DNA from: Diadophis punctatus similis | Taxonomy: Eukaryota; Chordata; Lepidosauria; Squamata; Dipsadidae | Length of the DNA stretch: 64,000 nt | Direction: 5' to 3' | Assembly (NCBI GenBank): GCA_023053685.1 | Contig: JALIGW010000010.1 | Coordinates: forward strand, 13,127,919 to 13,191,918 | In this document: one piece after another, positions 11,998 through 23,773 of the stretch | Position numbering within the stretch: position 1 is the first letter of the stretch | How the letters are laid out: every line of letters starts with the position of its first letter | Translations under genes and position numbers: made by a program | The notes under the pieces: generated by a model | Database searches by the model: none | What the model was told of the DNA's origin: nothing | What the model saw: the letters and a program-made list of their open reading frames with translations, nothing else

Positions 11998-12738
11998 CTT
12001 CTGTGCTTACTTATGCATCAGAAGCATGTGTAGCCTGTAAGCAATGTAACGTCCTTCTTGGATAGGATACCTACATTCCCCTGCCCCGTAAATCTAATTA
12101 CATAAATAACAGCCCTTCTATAATTTCTAAATTTTAAAAAATCCCCAATAGTATAATGGGAGAAAAAAAAACCTCAAGAAATAGTTCATGTACTGCTATG
12201 TTATCTAGAATTCAACTTTTTGACAACCTCAACCTGTCATTGTAGGCTGGAAAATCTTGCCCTGGAATATGTGAATCTCCCTTTTGATGACTAGAATAAT
12301 ATGTGATTAATTTTAAAAGGTGACAGACTATTTATGACCCACTGAGTCACTATTTCAGAGATATTTCCTTACCAAATTCCTCAATGCCTTCAACAGTGAC
12401 CCAGCTTCTAGTGGACTGCCTTCACTAGAAAAGCTCTTAAAAATTCAGGGAGATATTCAGAGATTGAGAGTTTTAGTATACATAGATGTATGTGGAGAAA
12501 TTATGACTTAAGATATTGCTGGCCTATGACTTCAGAAGTATTAGCATACCTAAACTGTTGAAAGAACTGCTGGAGTTTATAAGCTAGCATATCTAAAGAG
12601 CTGTAAGCTTCCATATTCCTGTAATAGATTTTATTAAAACAAACTCTTAAGTATATCTTCTATCAATGCAGTTTTTTACAGTTTTAATTAATACACAGAA
12701 CTTCTAAAATATCATGTAATCAAATATAAATTCTGTAT
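11998..12738. other. KLHL15 intron, no feature seen
   Basis: Unique-looking AT-rich intronic DNA; no exon, RNA gene or repeat recognised. Confidence 0.5.
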
Positions 12739-12820
12739 AGATAATCCTTGACTTACAATAGTTTGTTTAGTGACCATTTGAAGCTATGACAGCACTAAAA
12801 AAAGCGACATGACAATTTTT

Positions 12821-13539
12821 CTTTTTTCTTTTACAAATAATTTTTATTACAATTTTCCAATTTAAAAAACAAACAAACAATACAACATATAAAACAAACA
12901 TATACATCACATATACATAAATAAAATATAATTCTACTGATACAGCTTTATGCCATCATATTTCTGTCTCATTTCCATATTTCCTAATTCTGGCTATTGT
13001 TATACACCTATACAATTTTTATCTTTCTCTATTCAATATATATACTATTATATATTATCTCATATTTTTATACTCTTATTTACATTTATATACATTATAT
13101 ACATTATTTTACATCCATCAAAATTTTAGGTTACATCTATCACATTTCCTTCTTATCTTAGTTTATCCATTGATTTTACTTTTCTTTTCTAGTCAATCAT
13201 ACCATCTATCCCAAATTTTATAATACCCTGTTTCCACTCTGTCTCTTAATTCCATAGTCAATTTGCTCATTTCAGCACATTCTAGCACCTTTTTCACAAT
13301 CATAGCATTTAAGGGGTTCTTATCTTTTTTCCAATTCTGTGTGAATGTAATTCTTGCTGCCGTTATTATCTGTTGTGTTATATAATAAGTTTCCTTTCTC
13401 ACATTTTCTTTCATTAATCCCAAAAGAAATAATTCTGGTTTTAGTTCAAATTTTTGTTCTGTTGTTTCCTCAAGCCAATTTTTAATTTTCTTCCAATATT
13501 TTTTTGCTTCGGGACATGTCCACCACATGTGGTAGAATG
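12821..13539 (-). mobile_element. 5'-truncated L1 LINE, 3' end
   Basis: GACATGACAATTTTT occurs on both sides (12806-12820 and 13540-13554), a 15-bp target-site duplication typical of L1. On the minus strand the insert has an ORF2 C-terminus followed by a 3' UTR and A-rich tail (T-rich at 12821). It interrupts the TIR element described at 12739. Confidence 0.85.
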
Positions 13540-13545
13540 TGACAT
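13193..13545 (-). pseudogene. L1 ORF2 C-terminal fragment
   Basis: The minus strand encodes FYHMWWTCPEAKKYWKKI followed by a helical tail ending in YKIWDRWYD. The H..WW.C pattern is the C-terminal Cys/His region of L1 ORF2 proteins. The matching segment of the longer L1 on the plus strand is near 37730-38060. The fragment is open but is a truncated relic with no catalytic domain. Confidence 0.85.
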
Positions 13546-13853
13546 GACAATTTTTCACATGATCGTTGCAGCTTCCCATTGGTCATGCAATCAAAATTCA
13601 GACGCTTGGCAACTGACTCAAATTTATGATGGTTGCATTGTCCTGGGGTCATGTGATTACCTTTTGCAACCTTCTGATAAGCAAAGTCAATGGGGAAGCC
13701 AGATTAAGAGCAGTATTAGTAACTTAACAACTACAGTGATTCACTTAACAATGTGACAAGAAAGGTTGTGAACTGGAGCAAAATTCATTTAACAACTGTC
13801 TCGCATAGCAACAGAAAATTTTGGGCTCAGTTGTGGTCATAAGTCGAGGATTC

Positions 13854-14545
13854 AGCTGCCACTAATACACAAATATAATTTGTAAAATTGAAGTTATTTG
13901 TGAACTATAACAGTGTACTGTGAACTATAATAGTGAACTATAATAGTGTAAAGATGTGTCAACTGCCCAGTTTTCTCTTAATATCTATAAAATTATTGCA
14001 CCTGTTAAAATACTTAACATACTAAAATCCATGTATATTTTGATAAAGGTATGAGTTCTTCATTGACGTAGTTGACATTAAAAGCAAATTTTAGAGCAAA
14101 GGGAGTCTTTATTGCTGTATTTTTATGTGTTTAAATGTTAAGAAAATACACACACACACACAAAACTATGTATTTTGAGCTAAAAATGAAATAATTACAT
14201 CCTAAGAGATCAAGCTAAGTAATCAACAGTATTACAAGTATATTTTCCAACATTTAACTATAATGCTTATTGACTTTTAAAAAAATAAATATTTAAAAAT
14301 AAATATTATGATTGCTGTGTACTGTAATCATTGGTTACAAATATTTGAATTGATTAAAGCGCTGAACTTTAATTTGTTTTCCATATATGATATTTGCTAA
14401 TTGCATCATTCACTTTTAGATACTGTATTTATATCTGTTTCATCCTTTTGTATCCTGTTTTATTTTTTTCTTAGTGCATTCATTTGTATCCATATTGTTG
14501 TCCTTCATCTCCTATCTGCAATGTATACTTAGTCTCATTTGTACA
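13854..14545. other. KLHL15 intron, no feature seen
   Basis: AT-rich intron with a very short CA run at 14149-14161. Nothing else recognised. Confidence 0.5.
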
Positions 14546-14972
14546 AGTAGTCCTCACTTAATGATTGCCCTGTTTAGTGAACATTCAAGGTTATGACAGT
14601 GCTGAAAAATTAACTTTATGATTGGTCCTTACACTTACAACCTTTGCAGGATCCCTGCAGTCACATGATTGAGATTCAGGCACTTCATCACTAGCGAGTG
14701 ATGTGACAGACAACTGTCACAGCGTACTACAATTACAAGATTGTCATCTGTACACATTTGGCTTCTAACAAACAGAATAGAGAATTTGGCAGTAAAATTG
14801 CAAGTCTCAATCACATGATGTCTCAGTTAAAGCATGTAATTTGCTTAATGACTTTGGTGGAAGTGAGTTGATAACCCCATCAGGGACACATGAAGTTTTG
14901 TTTAAGAACTACATTACTTAACAATAGAATTGTGGATCCCAATTACCATGATTACGCAAGGACTACCTGTAA
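14546..14972. mobile_element. TIR element, 'CTCGACTTACGACC' family, copy 2
   Basis: Starts GTAGTCCTCACTTAATGA and ends CGCAAGGACTACCTGTAA, inverted termini of the same family as 12739 and 15899. Internal CACATGATTGAGATTCAGGC resembles the family block. No coding capacity. Confidence 0.7.
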
Positions 14973-15898
14973 TAACTTTTTATCCAGGGACTATGCCCAT
15001 TTATTTTCAAAATGCTTTGCTCTAGTACCATCTCTTTTATCCAAATTTGTTAAGTAAAAGGTATCTTCATATGCATGTTTTGAGTGGGGTGGTAAAAAGG
15101 AATAAGATAATAATGCTCAAGCTAATAGCTAGTAGCATTTAGACCTAGAATGACAATAAAGGATTCTTAAACAAATAATGACAAATTAAAAGTTCTAGAA
15201 CCTTCATTGGCAAAATATAGGAGGAGGAAATGTTTCCTTTTTATGTAATGGGTACTGTTAAAAAAAGGAACTTGGTGTGGACCAAACAAAACTGTTTTAA
15301 AGACTTATTACATAAATTGATTTTTCATTTGCTTCTGTGTTCAGAGTTCATGTTTTATTAATTTAATAGGTAGCCTGTTCAAGCAAGACCCATATTGTAC
15401 ACTAATCACTTTATTATGATTCAAAGTTTAATATAAATAATTTATGAAATAAAGTTCATTAATTGATAAATAATCATTTTTATGGTGAAGACCAATAGGG
15501 ATGTAACAACTAATTATTTTTGAGGCTATCTTAAAGATGGATGTTTAGAAATATAAGTGTTAAAACTAAGCTTTCCTTGTAACAATATTTTTTGAAATTA
15601 AGTATTCTTAAATATCAAGTAGGTGTTTATTTCAAAATCTCTTTTATTTAATGTAATTTACAAAAAAACCCTTAACAACTAAAATACATTTCTAGGTTGG
15701 TGGTCTCGATATGTTGATAAATAAGAAGATACGAGATAGAGAAGCACTCTTGCACTAAGAAAGGTGTGTTGTATTAAAAACCAATTCATGTAGGTTGAAA
15801 ATGAGAGAGTATAATTCTCATTCATGTAATTGCTAATAAATGGAGACTTCCCCTATTTTTTATATAGGGAAATATTTAATTTTAAAAATTTAAAAATA
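14973..15898. other. KLHL15 intron, no feature seen
   Basis: AT-rich intronic DNA without a recognised repeat or exon. Confidence 0.5.
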
Positions 15899-16290
15899 CA
15901 GGTAGTCCTCGTTTAACTATGGTAATTGGGACTGGCAACTCTGTCACTAAGTGACATGGTCATAAAGTGTGACATCATATGACCCTGCTGACTTATAACA
16001 GCAGTTGTGGTAGTTCCAGTTGCCATTGTTAGGTGAATTCCATGCGGTCACAGCATCCCACAGTCATGTGATTGTTATTTGGCTTCCCATTGATGCAGGC
16101 TGAAGGTCACAAATGGTTATCATGCAACCATGGGATGCTGCAATGTAATTGCAAGTCACCTATAATCACATGACAAAAGGGATGCTGTGACAACCACAAC
16201 TCTGAGGAACAGTTGTAAATCACATTCAGTACCATTGTAATTTCAGCTGGTCGCTGACCAAGTGGTCATCGAATGAAGACTGCCTGGATT
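15899..16290. mobile_element. TIR element, 'CTCGACTTACGACC' family, copy 3
   Basis: Begins ACAGGTAGTCCTCGTTTAAC and ends near GAATGAAGACTGCCTG, with internal CACATGACCC/GTCATGTGAT-type blocks shared with the copies at 12739 and 14546. Non-coding. Confidence 0.65.
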
Positions 16291-17257
16291 TTGCAGGGCC
16301 CTAATCAGTAACTATGTTGTTAAGTTAATGTAATATAATATGATATAATTGGAGAACTTGCCTCAATGTTAGACTAAACATTAATATTCTATAAAAAATA
16401 GAGCTTTGGGGAATTCAGTATTAGTATTAGGGAATTCATTATTGGTGATTCTATGTTATGTTGAACTGCATAAGTGAACTAGTAAAATACAAGTTTGCAT
16501 TTAGCTGATGCAGTAATTTTTGTATTTTAGTTTAGGGCCTAATTCTAGGCCCTAATTTTGAATTAGAATTTGAAAGGCATGTTCAGAGGACTAGATATTT
16601 TAATTAGTTTCTTCTGTTGCACATTTTTATGGCCTTGGACAAATACATATAAAAATATGGAAAAAGGGATTTTCTTACTTATTGAAAGTATTGTATATTA
16701 AAGATATAAATGGTAGAAGGAGTTAATTATGAAGAAGGCCAATCTAAAAATGTTACTTTAAAAGATTCCTAAACAAATCAGTGTTGGGATCTGTCATACT
16801 GAAAATGAGAAAAAAGTTCAGTGTGGCCTATAAACACCTGAATTGTACAATTCTGAGTAATTTTGTTGAAGAGCAGCAAAGTAGAAGTGATACTGGTTGA
16901 TCAGATTACTTAACAGCTCTTCTGGGTTTTTATTTTAGCTAGTAAATTGTATTTGAAGTATTTGTTTCCTGGTTTCCCTTAATTCGGGAAATTAGCCAAT
17001 TTATTTCTGAACAATTTTTCTATAATATTTTCATGCTACATACAAAGTCATATATAGTTTGGGGCCTACATAGGACCACCTCTCTCTAACAGTTGCTGCC
17101 CTTTTCCCAAATGGGCCAGGAGTTATGGTGGGAAGGATCCCAGCGTGAGGTATTCTTTATAGATCTGCCTACTTTGAAATACTCTGATGCAAGGATAGCC
17201 CTCACACTCATGGACTTCTAGAAGCAAGTGAAAATATGACTGTTCTTAAGTCCTGGG
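16291..17257. other. KLHL15 intron, no feature seen
   Basis: AT-rich intronic DNA; no repeat family or exon recognised. Confidence 0.5.
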
Positions 17258-17620
17258 CAGGGGTGGGTTCCTACCGGTGCGGTCCAGTGCGCAGCTCAGG
17301 TAGGGACCTGCCGATTACGCAATTTGCGCGCGAATGCACCGGTGCCGTCTTCACCGGACAGTCGCGCGCGTCACCATCTTTTTAAAAGATTTTTTCGGCT
17401 TTTTTTGCTTCTGCGCATGTGCGGAAGCAAAATCTCACCAAAATCTTGCGAGGGGACATGCGCGCGCAAGAGATTTTGGCGAGATTTTGCTTCCGCGCAT
17501 GCACAGAAGCAAAATCTCACTGAAATCACGTGAGGGAGCGCGCGCGTAGAGAGCGCACGCACAAAACGTGGAGATGCGCGTGCAGTGTACCGGTATCAGT
17601 AAGTAAGCAACCCTCCCCTG
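17258..17620. mobile_element. CpG-rich non-autonomous hAT element with 8-bp TSD
   Basis: Termini CAGGGGTGGGTT and the related right end AACCCTCCCCTG are flanked by perfect 8-bp repeats GTCCTGGG at 17250-17257 and 17621-17628. The interior is CpG-rich and contains inverted copies of a TTCTGCGCATG/CATGCGCGGAAG block around 17410-17515. It lies only 220 bp upstream of a KLHL15 splice acceptor. Confidence 0.85.
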
Positions 17621-17840
17621 GTCCTGGGGTATAATTATAACTAGCAAGTGTATATTCGGTAAATTGAACATTATTTTTAAGATTAATTTGAGATTGGACT
17701 ACTATTTAAATTATATTGACTTAAATTGCATGTTATGTGGTAAGTTCTGTAAGCTAGTATCTAGAATACCTAGAATCTGCCTAGTTTCAGAGGGTAGATG
17801 CATCTTGAAAATAAATATATGTATTTTGCTCTATCCTTAG

Positions 17841-18950
17841 GTGAAAACTTCAGAATTTTATCGTTATTCCAGGCAGTTGCGGCATGAAGTGGAGCAGGCT
17901 ATGAATTACTTCCATAGTGTGCATCAACAGCCTTTGATGGAAATGAAATCAAATCGCATTCGTTCTGCCAAACCCCAGACTGCAGTATTTAGAGGAATGA
18001 TAGGACACAGCATGGTAAATAGCAAAATACTCCTCCTGCACAAGCCAAGGGTCTGGTGGGAGTTAGAAGGCCCACAAGTACCTTTGAGACCAGATTGCCT
18101 TGCTATTGTTAATAATTTTGTGTTCTTATTGGGTGGGGAAGAGTTGGGGCCAGATGGTGAATTTCATGCTTCCTCAAAGGTGTTCCGATATGATCCAAGG
18201 CAAAACTCTTGGTTGCGAATGGCAGATATGTCTGTGCCACGCTCAGAATTTGCTGTTGGTGTTATTGGAAGATACATCTATGCAGTAGCTGGAAGAACAA
18301 GAGATGAAACATTTTATTCAACCGAACGATATGATATTACAGAAGATAAGTGGGAATTTGTAGATCCTTATCCGGTCAATAAATACGGACATGAAGGAAC
18401 TGTTCTTGGCAGCAAATTGTACATCACTGGGGGAATAACGTCATCTTCTACATCCAAGCAGGTGTGTGTATTTGATCCCAGTAAAGAAGGAACTGTGGAG
18501 CAGCGAACAAGAAGGACTCAAGTGGTGACTAATTGTTGGGAAAACAAATGCAAAATGAATTATGCAAGATGTTTTCACAAAATGCTTTCCTATAATGGAA
18601 AGCTTTATGTTTTTGGAGGTGTCTGTGTAATCCTGAGAGCCTCGTTTGAATCTCAAGGCTGCCCTTCTACAGAGGTTTACGATCCAGATACTGATCAATG
18701 GACAATTTTGGCTTCTATGCCAATTGGTAGAAGTGGCCATGGTGTGGCTGTTCTGGACAAGCAGATAATGGTTCTTGGAGGCCTTTGTTACAATGGTCAC
18801 TACAGTGATTCAATTCTTACTTTTGATCCTGAAGATAATAAATGGAAAGAAGATGAATATCCAAGAATGCCCTGCAAACTTGATGGTTTACAAGTTTGTA
18901 GTCTACATTTTCCCGAATATGTGCTAGAACATGTTAGACGTTGTAGTTAA
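17841..18950 (+). CDS. KLHL15: KLHL15, last coding exon (Kelch propeller)
   Basis: This exon follows the acceptor CTCTATCCTTAG and encodes residues 236-604, beginning VKTSEFYRYSRQLR and ending VRRCS before the stop at 18948-18950. Kelch blades with double-glycine motifs are visible at about residues 325 (FVFLLGGEE), 380 (YIYAVAGRT), 428 (LYITGGIT), 489 (LYVFGGVC) and 543 (IMVLGGLC); the propeller binds substrates for CUL3-dependent ubiquitylation. Total length of 604 equals the human protein, the phase-0 junction restores EK-VKTSEF, and there is no disruption. A proximal AATAAA lies 92 bp downstream of the stop, and the longer 3' UTR probably runs to about 27850. The downstream neighbour is the convergent minus-strand CXorf58-like gene. 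Confidence 0.97.
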   Translation: MKTSEFYRYSRQLRHEVEQAMNYFHSVHQQPLMEMKSNRIRSAKPQTAVFRGMIGHSMVNSKILLLHKPRVWWELEGPQVPLRPDCLAIVNNFVFLLGGEELGPDGEFHASSKVFRYDPRQNSWLRMADMSVPRSEFAVGVIGRYIYAVAGRTRDETFYSTERYDITEDKWEFVDPYPVNKYGHEGTVLGSKLYITGGITSSSTSKQVCVFDPSKEGTVEQRTRRTQVVTNCWENKCKMNYARCFHKMLSYNGKLYVFGGVCVILRASFESQGCPSTEVYDPDTDQWTILASMPIGRSGHGVAVLDKQIMVLGGLCYNGHYSDSILTFDPEDNKWKEDEYPRMPCKLDGLQVCSLHFPEYVLEHVRRCS

Positions 18951-19041
18951 AAGACTCAAGAAGAAAGTATGAGAAAAGCAGAGTAAAGTAGAGGGAAATA
19001 AAGCAAATTAAATGTCATTGACCTGTGTAATATAACATCTT

Positions 19042-19047
19042 AATAAA
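19042..19047 (+). terminator. KLHL15 proximal poly(A) signal candidate
   Basis: AATAAA 92 bp after the KLHL15 stop codon and just before the Tigger-like insertion at 19070. Use of this site would exclude all the 3' UTR transposons from the mRNA. Usage is inferred, not seen. Confidence 0.4.
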
Positions 19048-19069
19048 GAAAAAAGTGTACAGAAATGTA

Positions 19070-19994
19070 CAGTGATACCTCGGTTCACGAACGCTTCTGT
19101 TCACAAACAATTCGGTTCACGAACAGAAAAGTGCATAAAAATATGCTCCGGTTCATGAACTCCGCCTCGGTTCACGAACAGGAGCCGCGGCCATTTTAAT
19201 ACTATTTCCAGGCTGGCGGGTGAGCGAGGGAGGTGGCGCCCGCCCGTTGGGATCTGCCTTCTGCCTCTGCCTCCCTCGCTCATCCGCCAGCCTGTGCCCG
19301 CCCGTTCGGATCTGCCTTCTGCCTCTGCCTCCCTCGCTCACCTGCCAGCCTGCGCCCGCCTGTTTGGATCTGCCTTCTGCCTCTGCCTCCCTCGCTCATC
19401 CGCCAGCCTGCGCCCGCCCGTTGGGATCTGCCTTCTGCCTCTGCCTCCCTCGCTCACCTGCCAGCCTGCGCCCGCCCGTTTGGATTTGCCTTCTGCCGCC
19501 ACCTCCCTCGCTCACAGGGCGCAGGCTAGCGGATGAGCGAGGGAGGCAGAGGCAGAAGGCAGATCCGAACGGGCGGGCGCAGGCTGGCGGATGAGCGAGG
19601 GAGGAAGAGGCAGAAGGCAGATCCGAACGGGCGGGTGCAGGCTGGCGGATGAGCGAGGGAGGAAGAGGCAGAAGGCAGATCCGAACGGGCGGGCGCAGGC
19701 TGGCGGATGAGCGAGGGAGGCAAAGGCAGAAGGCAGATCCAAACGGGCGGGCGCAGGCTGGCGGATGAGCGAGGGAGGTGGCGGCGGAAGGCAGATCCGA
19801 ACGAGCGGGCGCAGGCTGGCAGGTGAGCGAGGGAGGCAGAGGCAGAAGGCAGATCTGAACCCCCCAAAAAAGGTTAGCACGGATTAACCGGATTTACATT
19901 GAACCCTATGGGAAAATGTGCCTCGGTTCACGACCAATTCGGTTCGCGACCAGAGTCAGTTCACGAATTAAGTTCGTGAACCGAGGTATCACTG
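19070..19994. mobile_element. Tigger-like foldback element with 58-bp tandem-repeat arms
   Basis: Termini CAGTGATACCTCGGTTCACG and the inverse CGTGAACCGAGGTATCACTG are flanked by TA at 19068-19069 and 19995-19996. The interior is a satellite: five copies of a 58-bp unit (starting about 19251, 19309, 19367, 19425, 19483) in one orientation, then about six in the opposite orientation from about 19516 to 19860. The two arrays can pair, so the element is one large hairpin. Long Pro/Ala/Arg-rich open frames in it are satellite artefacts. It sits in the KLHL15 3' UTR if the distal poly(A) site is used. Confidence 0.85.
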
Positions 19995-20673
19995 TATTTA
20001 CAAAGTTTATTAGGAATAACTGCAGTTTCATAATGATTAAATTTTTTTACATATTATATGGTCTGAGAGAAGGAAAAATAAAAGATGTTCTTCCATTTTA
20101 TTTCTTGTAAAACCATAATAGATGCACATGAACACATGTTTCTGTAAACAAAACTTTGTGGTTCAGAAAGTACTGGAACATACTGTTTTTGAAAGGTGGT
20201 TTAAAAGCAAATTTATTGTGGATTTTAATTTTTTAAACAGGTGAAAATTTGGACACCCTTACTAGAACAGATTCTCTTCTAATATAGCAGTGCAATGGGA
20301 TTTTTGTTTTAAGTACATTATTTGTTTTTTCAATACTTTTTTACTTTTATGCCCCCTGAACAAATTTGACACATCATCTTTTGATATTGGTCACAATTTA
20401 AAATAGTTTTCTATTTTTATATGATTTTCCTTAATTTTATGCAATAGTTCCTATTAGTCTTGCTGAAAAATAAGTTTATAAAAATAATTTAAGTTTTTTA
20501 ATGAAAATTCTAGACTGCCTTTGTTTTAATTGTTTGTGAATAAAATTTATGTATAAAGTAGGGTCAAGATAAAATGCATATTTTATGTGCAGCTAAAAAT
20601 CTATTTTTACTAGTGCACAGATATCAGCCATATCTGTAGAATTTTAGCTGTCATGGTATCCTTTCATATATAC
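19995..20673. other. KLHL15 3' UTR or downstream DNA, no feature seen
   Basis: AT-rich sequence, T-run rich, without recognised repeats. Probably part of the long 3' UTR. Confidence 0.4.
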
Positions 20674-21297
20674 CAGTGATGGCGAACCTTTTTTTGCTCG
20701 GGTGCCAAAAGGGGGTGCGCGTGCGCACATGCCCACATCCATAATGCAATGCCCTCACCCCACGCATACACACACACACACACACACACACCCATGCTGC
20801 CCCTCCCGCACATGCGCGCAGGCCTCACTGAAGCCTCCGGACTTCCGGTAGGCCCGTTGGGCCATTTTTCACCCTTCCCAGGCTTCAGGAATCCTCCGGA
20901 GCCTGTGGATGGCGAAAAATGGGCCCAACGGGCCTATCAGAAGTTCAGAAACGAACTTCCGGTAGGCCCGTTGGGCCATTTTTCACTCTTCCCCAAGCTT
21001 GAGGCTTTCCTGAAGCCTGGGGAGGGCAAAAAATGGCCCAACAGGCCTACCGGAAGTTCATTTCCGAACTTCTGGTAGGCCCGTTGGGTCCGTTTTTCGC
21101 CATCCACAGGCTCTGGAGGCTTTCCTGAAGCCTGGGGAGGGCGAAAACGGCCTCCCCCGTGACCTCCAGAAGGCCGAAAATCATCTGTCCAGTGCACACA
21201 TGCGCACTGGAGCTGACATAGGGCAACGCCTCGTGTGCCCTCAGATATGGCTCCGCATGCCACCTGTGGCACGCGTGCCATAGGTTCGCCATCACGG
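20674..21297. mobile_element. Non-autonomous hAT, 'GTGATGGCGAACC' family, copy 1
   Basis: Termini CAGTGATGGCGAACC and GGTTCGCCATCACGG with a perfect 8-bp duplication ATATATAC at 20666-20673 and 21298-21305. The interior has a CA run (20767-20792) and alternating direct and inverted copies of an ACTTCCGGTAGGCCCGTTGG block. Related copies lie at 26580 and 39805. Non-coding. Confidence 0.9.
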
Positions 21298-21305
21298 ATA
21301 TATAC

Positions 21306-22174
21306 ATTCATTGGATAATTGAAAGCTTCATTCTCATTAATGTATATGCTGACTGATGGAATAACATTTGAACTCCTTTTAATGCAAATAAGGAAGAAAA
21401 TGAAGAAAGTGTGTGTATTTTAAAAAAGATTTTCCACATTTTATCTTCTTAGTGCTTTGCCCTGAAATACCTAATATAAATGTGTATAATAAGCATAAAA
21501 TCTGCTCTTTATGAGCAGATAATTTTCTCCAGGTATTATCAGCTATTGGCAAAACCATTTCTTCGCACTGATTAAGCTATTGTACTTAAAAACAGAGATT
21601 TGACTGACTCAGCATTATTTCAGCAAACTTGAAAATATTCTATTCTCTCTGAAAGATAAATTAATGGGCCATTATTTGTGATTATCTCAAAAATTACAAG
21701 TATAAATTATCCCTGTAATAATATGCTATATTTACTGAGGTCATGTTATTAAAAAATGGTAGGCCAAATTTTCTCATTACTTTTTTGCACACAGACAAAT
21801 TTGAATGTTCATAAATTGCATATGTTTCTGAAAAAAGCATCGTACTAGTACAAATTCAAATGCATGTTAAACCAAAAGTGTTGTGTAACTTATTGTTTAC
21901 TACTTTTAATGTAGACATTGGACAGTTACTAACCTTATTAAGATGCAACCAAAGCTTAATTCTGTAACTGACAATATAATAAGATAACAGAATTTATGTG
22001 CTAGGGAAAATGTAGCACAAAAATATATTTTGTTCTGTTTTAAGATAAACCACCCTGCTTGGATTCAGTTTTGAAGGCATATCAGTTGGTATATACCGCC
22101 AGTAGTTCCTGAATGAATAAAAGAATTCTGATCTTTTATTCATAAAATAAAAGCAGCATACTAATGTTTATATA
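21306..22174. other. KLHL15 3' UTR or downstream DNA, no feature seen
   Basis: AT-rich, no recognised repeat. Probably 3' UTR. Confidence 0.4.
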
Positions 22175-23769
22175 CAGTGGGGCAAAAAAGTATTTAGTCA
22201 GCCACCAATTGTGCAAGTTCTCCCACTTAAAAAGATGAGAGAGGCCTGTAATTGACATCATAGGTAGACCTCAACTATGAGAGACAAAATGAGAAAACAA
22301 ATCCAGACAATCACATTGTGTGATTTGGAAAGAATTTATTTGCAAATTATGGTGGAAAATAAGTATTTGGTCAATATCAAAAGTTCATCTCAATACTTTG
22401 TTATACATCCTTTGTTGGCAATGACAGAGGTCAAACATTGTAAGTCTTCACAAGGTTGGCACACACTGTTGCTGGTATGTTGGCCCATTCCTCGATGCAG
22501 ATCTCCTCTAGAGCAGTGATGTTTTGGGGCTGTCGTTGGGCAATACAGACTTTCAACTCCCTCCAAAGGTTTTCTATGGGGTTGAGATCTGGAGACTGGC
22601 TAGGCCACTCCAGGACCTTGAGATGCTTCTTACGAAACCACTCCTTCGTTGCCCGAGCGGTGTGTTTGGGATCATTGTCATGCTGAAAGACCCAGCCACG
22701 TTTCATCTTCAATGCCCTTGCTGATGGAAGGTGGTTTACACTCAAAATCTCACGATACATGGCCCCATTCATTCTTTCCTGTACACGTATCAGTCGTCCC
22801 CTTTGCAGAGAAACAGTCTCAAAGCATGATGTTGCCACCCCCATGCTTCACAGTAGGTATGGTGTTCTTTGGATGCAACTCAGCATTCTCTCTCCTCCAA
22901 ACACGACGAGTTGTGTTTCTACCAAACAGTTCTACTTTGGTTTCATCTGACCATATGACATTCTCCCAATCCTCTTCTGGATCATCCAAATGCTCTCTAG
23001 CAAACTTCAGACGGGCCTGGACATGTACTGGCTTAAGCAGGGGCATACGTCTGGCACTGCAGGATCTGAGTCCCTGGCGACGTAGTGTGTTACTGATGGT
23101 AGCCTTTGTTACGTTGGTCCCAGCTCTCTGCAGGTCATTCACTAGGTCCCCCCGTGTGGTTCTGGGATTTTTGCTCACCGTTCTTGTGATCATTTTGACC
23201 CCACAGGGTAATATCTTGCGTGTAGCCCCAGATCGAGGGAGATTATCAGTGGTCTTGTATGTCTTCCATTTTCTAATTATTGCTCCCACAGTTGATTTCT
23301 TCACACCAAGCTGCTTGCCTATTGCAGATTCAGTCTTCCCAGCCTTGTGCAGGTCTACAATTTTGTTTCTGGTGTCCTTCAACAGCTCTTTGGTCTTCAC
23401 CATAGTCGAGTTTGGAGTGTGACTGTTTGAGGTTGTGGACAGGTGTCTTTTATACTGATAACAAGTTCAAACAGGTGCCATTAATACAGGTAATGAGTGG
23501 AGGACAGAGGAGCCTCTTAAAGAAGAAGTTACAGGTCTGTGAGAGCCAGAAATCTTGCTTGTTTGTAGGTGACCAAATACTTATTTTCCACCATAATTTG
23601 CAAATAAATTCTTTCCAAATCACACAAATGTGATTGTCTGGATTTGTTTTCTCATTTTGTCTCTCATTGTTGAGGTCTACCTATGATGTCAATTACAGGC
23701 CTCTCTCATCTTTTTAAGTGGGAGAACTTGCACAATTGGTGGCTGACTAAATACTTTTTTGCCCCACTG
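22175..23769 (-). mobile_element. Tc1-like DNA transposon
   Basis: The ends CAGTGGGGCAAAAAAGTATT and the inverse AATACTTTTTTGCCCCACTG are flanked by TATA on both sides (22171-22174 and 23770-23773). Long inverted termini of about 210 bp continue through AAGATGAGAGAGGCCTGTAA and ATTTATTTGCAAATTATGGT. At 1595 bp the element is nearly full length and carries a broken transposase on the minus strand. This TIR type is well known from teleost and lamprey Tc1 elements. Confidence 0.95.
22431..23403 (-). pseudogene. Tc1 transposase, broken once in the middle
   Basis: The minus-strand ATG at 23403 gives [18 protein letters not shown], followed by paired-like helix-turn-helix domains ([17 protein letters not shown]). 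The catalytic DDE landmarks are [12 protein letters not shown] (first Asp, near 22960), [12 protein letters not shown] (second Asp, near 22690) and [11 protein letters not shown] (Glu, near 22580). The first frame ends at a TGA at about 22818 in place of a Trp codon, and the rest reads in another frame, so there are at least a stop and a frameshift. The extreme C-terminus also shifts near 22435. Only a few lesions suggest a fairly young insertion, but it is not active as it stands. Confidence 0.93.
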
Positions 23770-23773
23770 TATA

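Larger units (their letters stand above)
12739..13853. mobile_element. TIR element of the 'CTCGACTTACGACC' family, split by an L1
   Basis: The ends read ATAATCCTTGACTTACAA and ATAAGTCGAGGATT, imperfect inverted repeats. The body blocks (TTAGTGACCATTTG, CCCATTGGTCATG, AAGCAAAGTCAATGGGGAAG, TTAACAACTACAGTGATTCA) recur in the copies at 14546 and 15899. It is non-coding. I assign it tentatively to TcMar/Tigger-like elements. An L1 3' end is inserted at 12821-13539. Confidence 0.7.

Noticed and set aside
19220..19880. Several 80-124-codon frames, and the regular spacing as a possible CRISPR-like array
   Set aside because: The 58-bp units are continuous direct repeats with no unique spacers, lie inside a TIR element in a vertebrate genome, and then invert; the frames are satellite artefacts.
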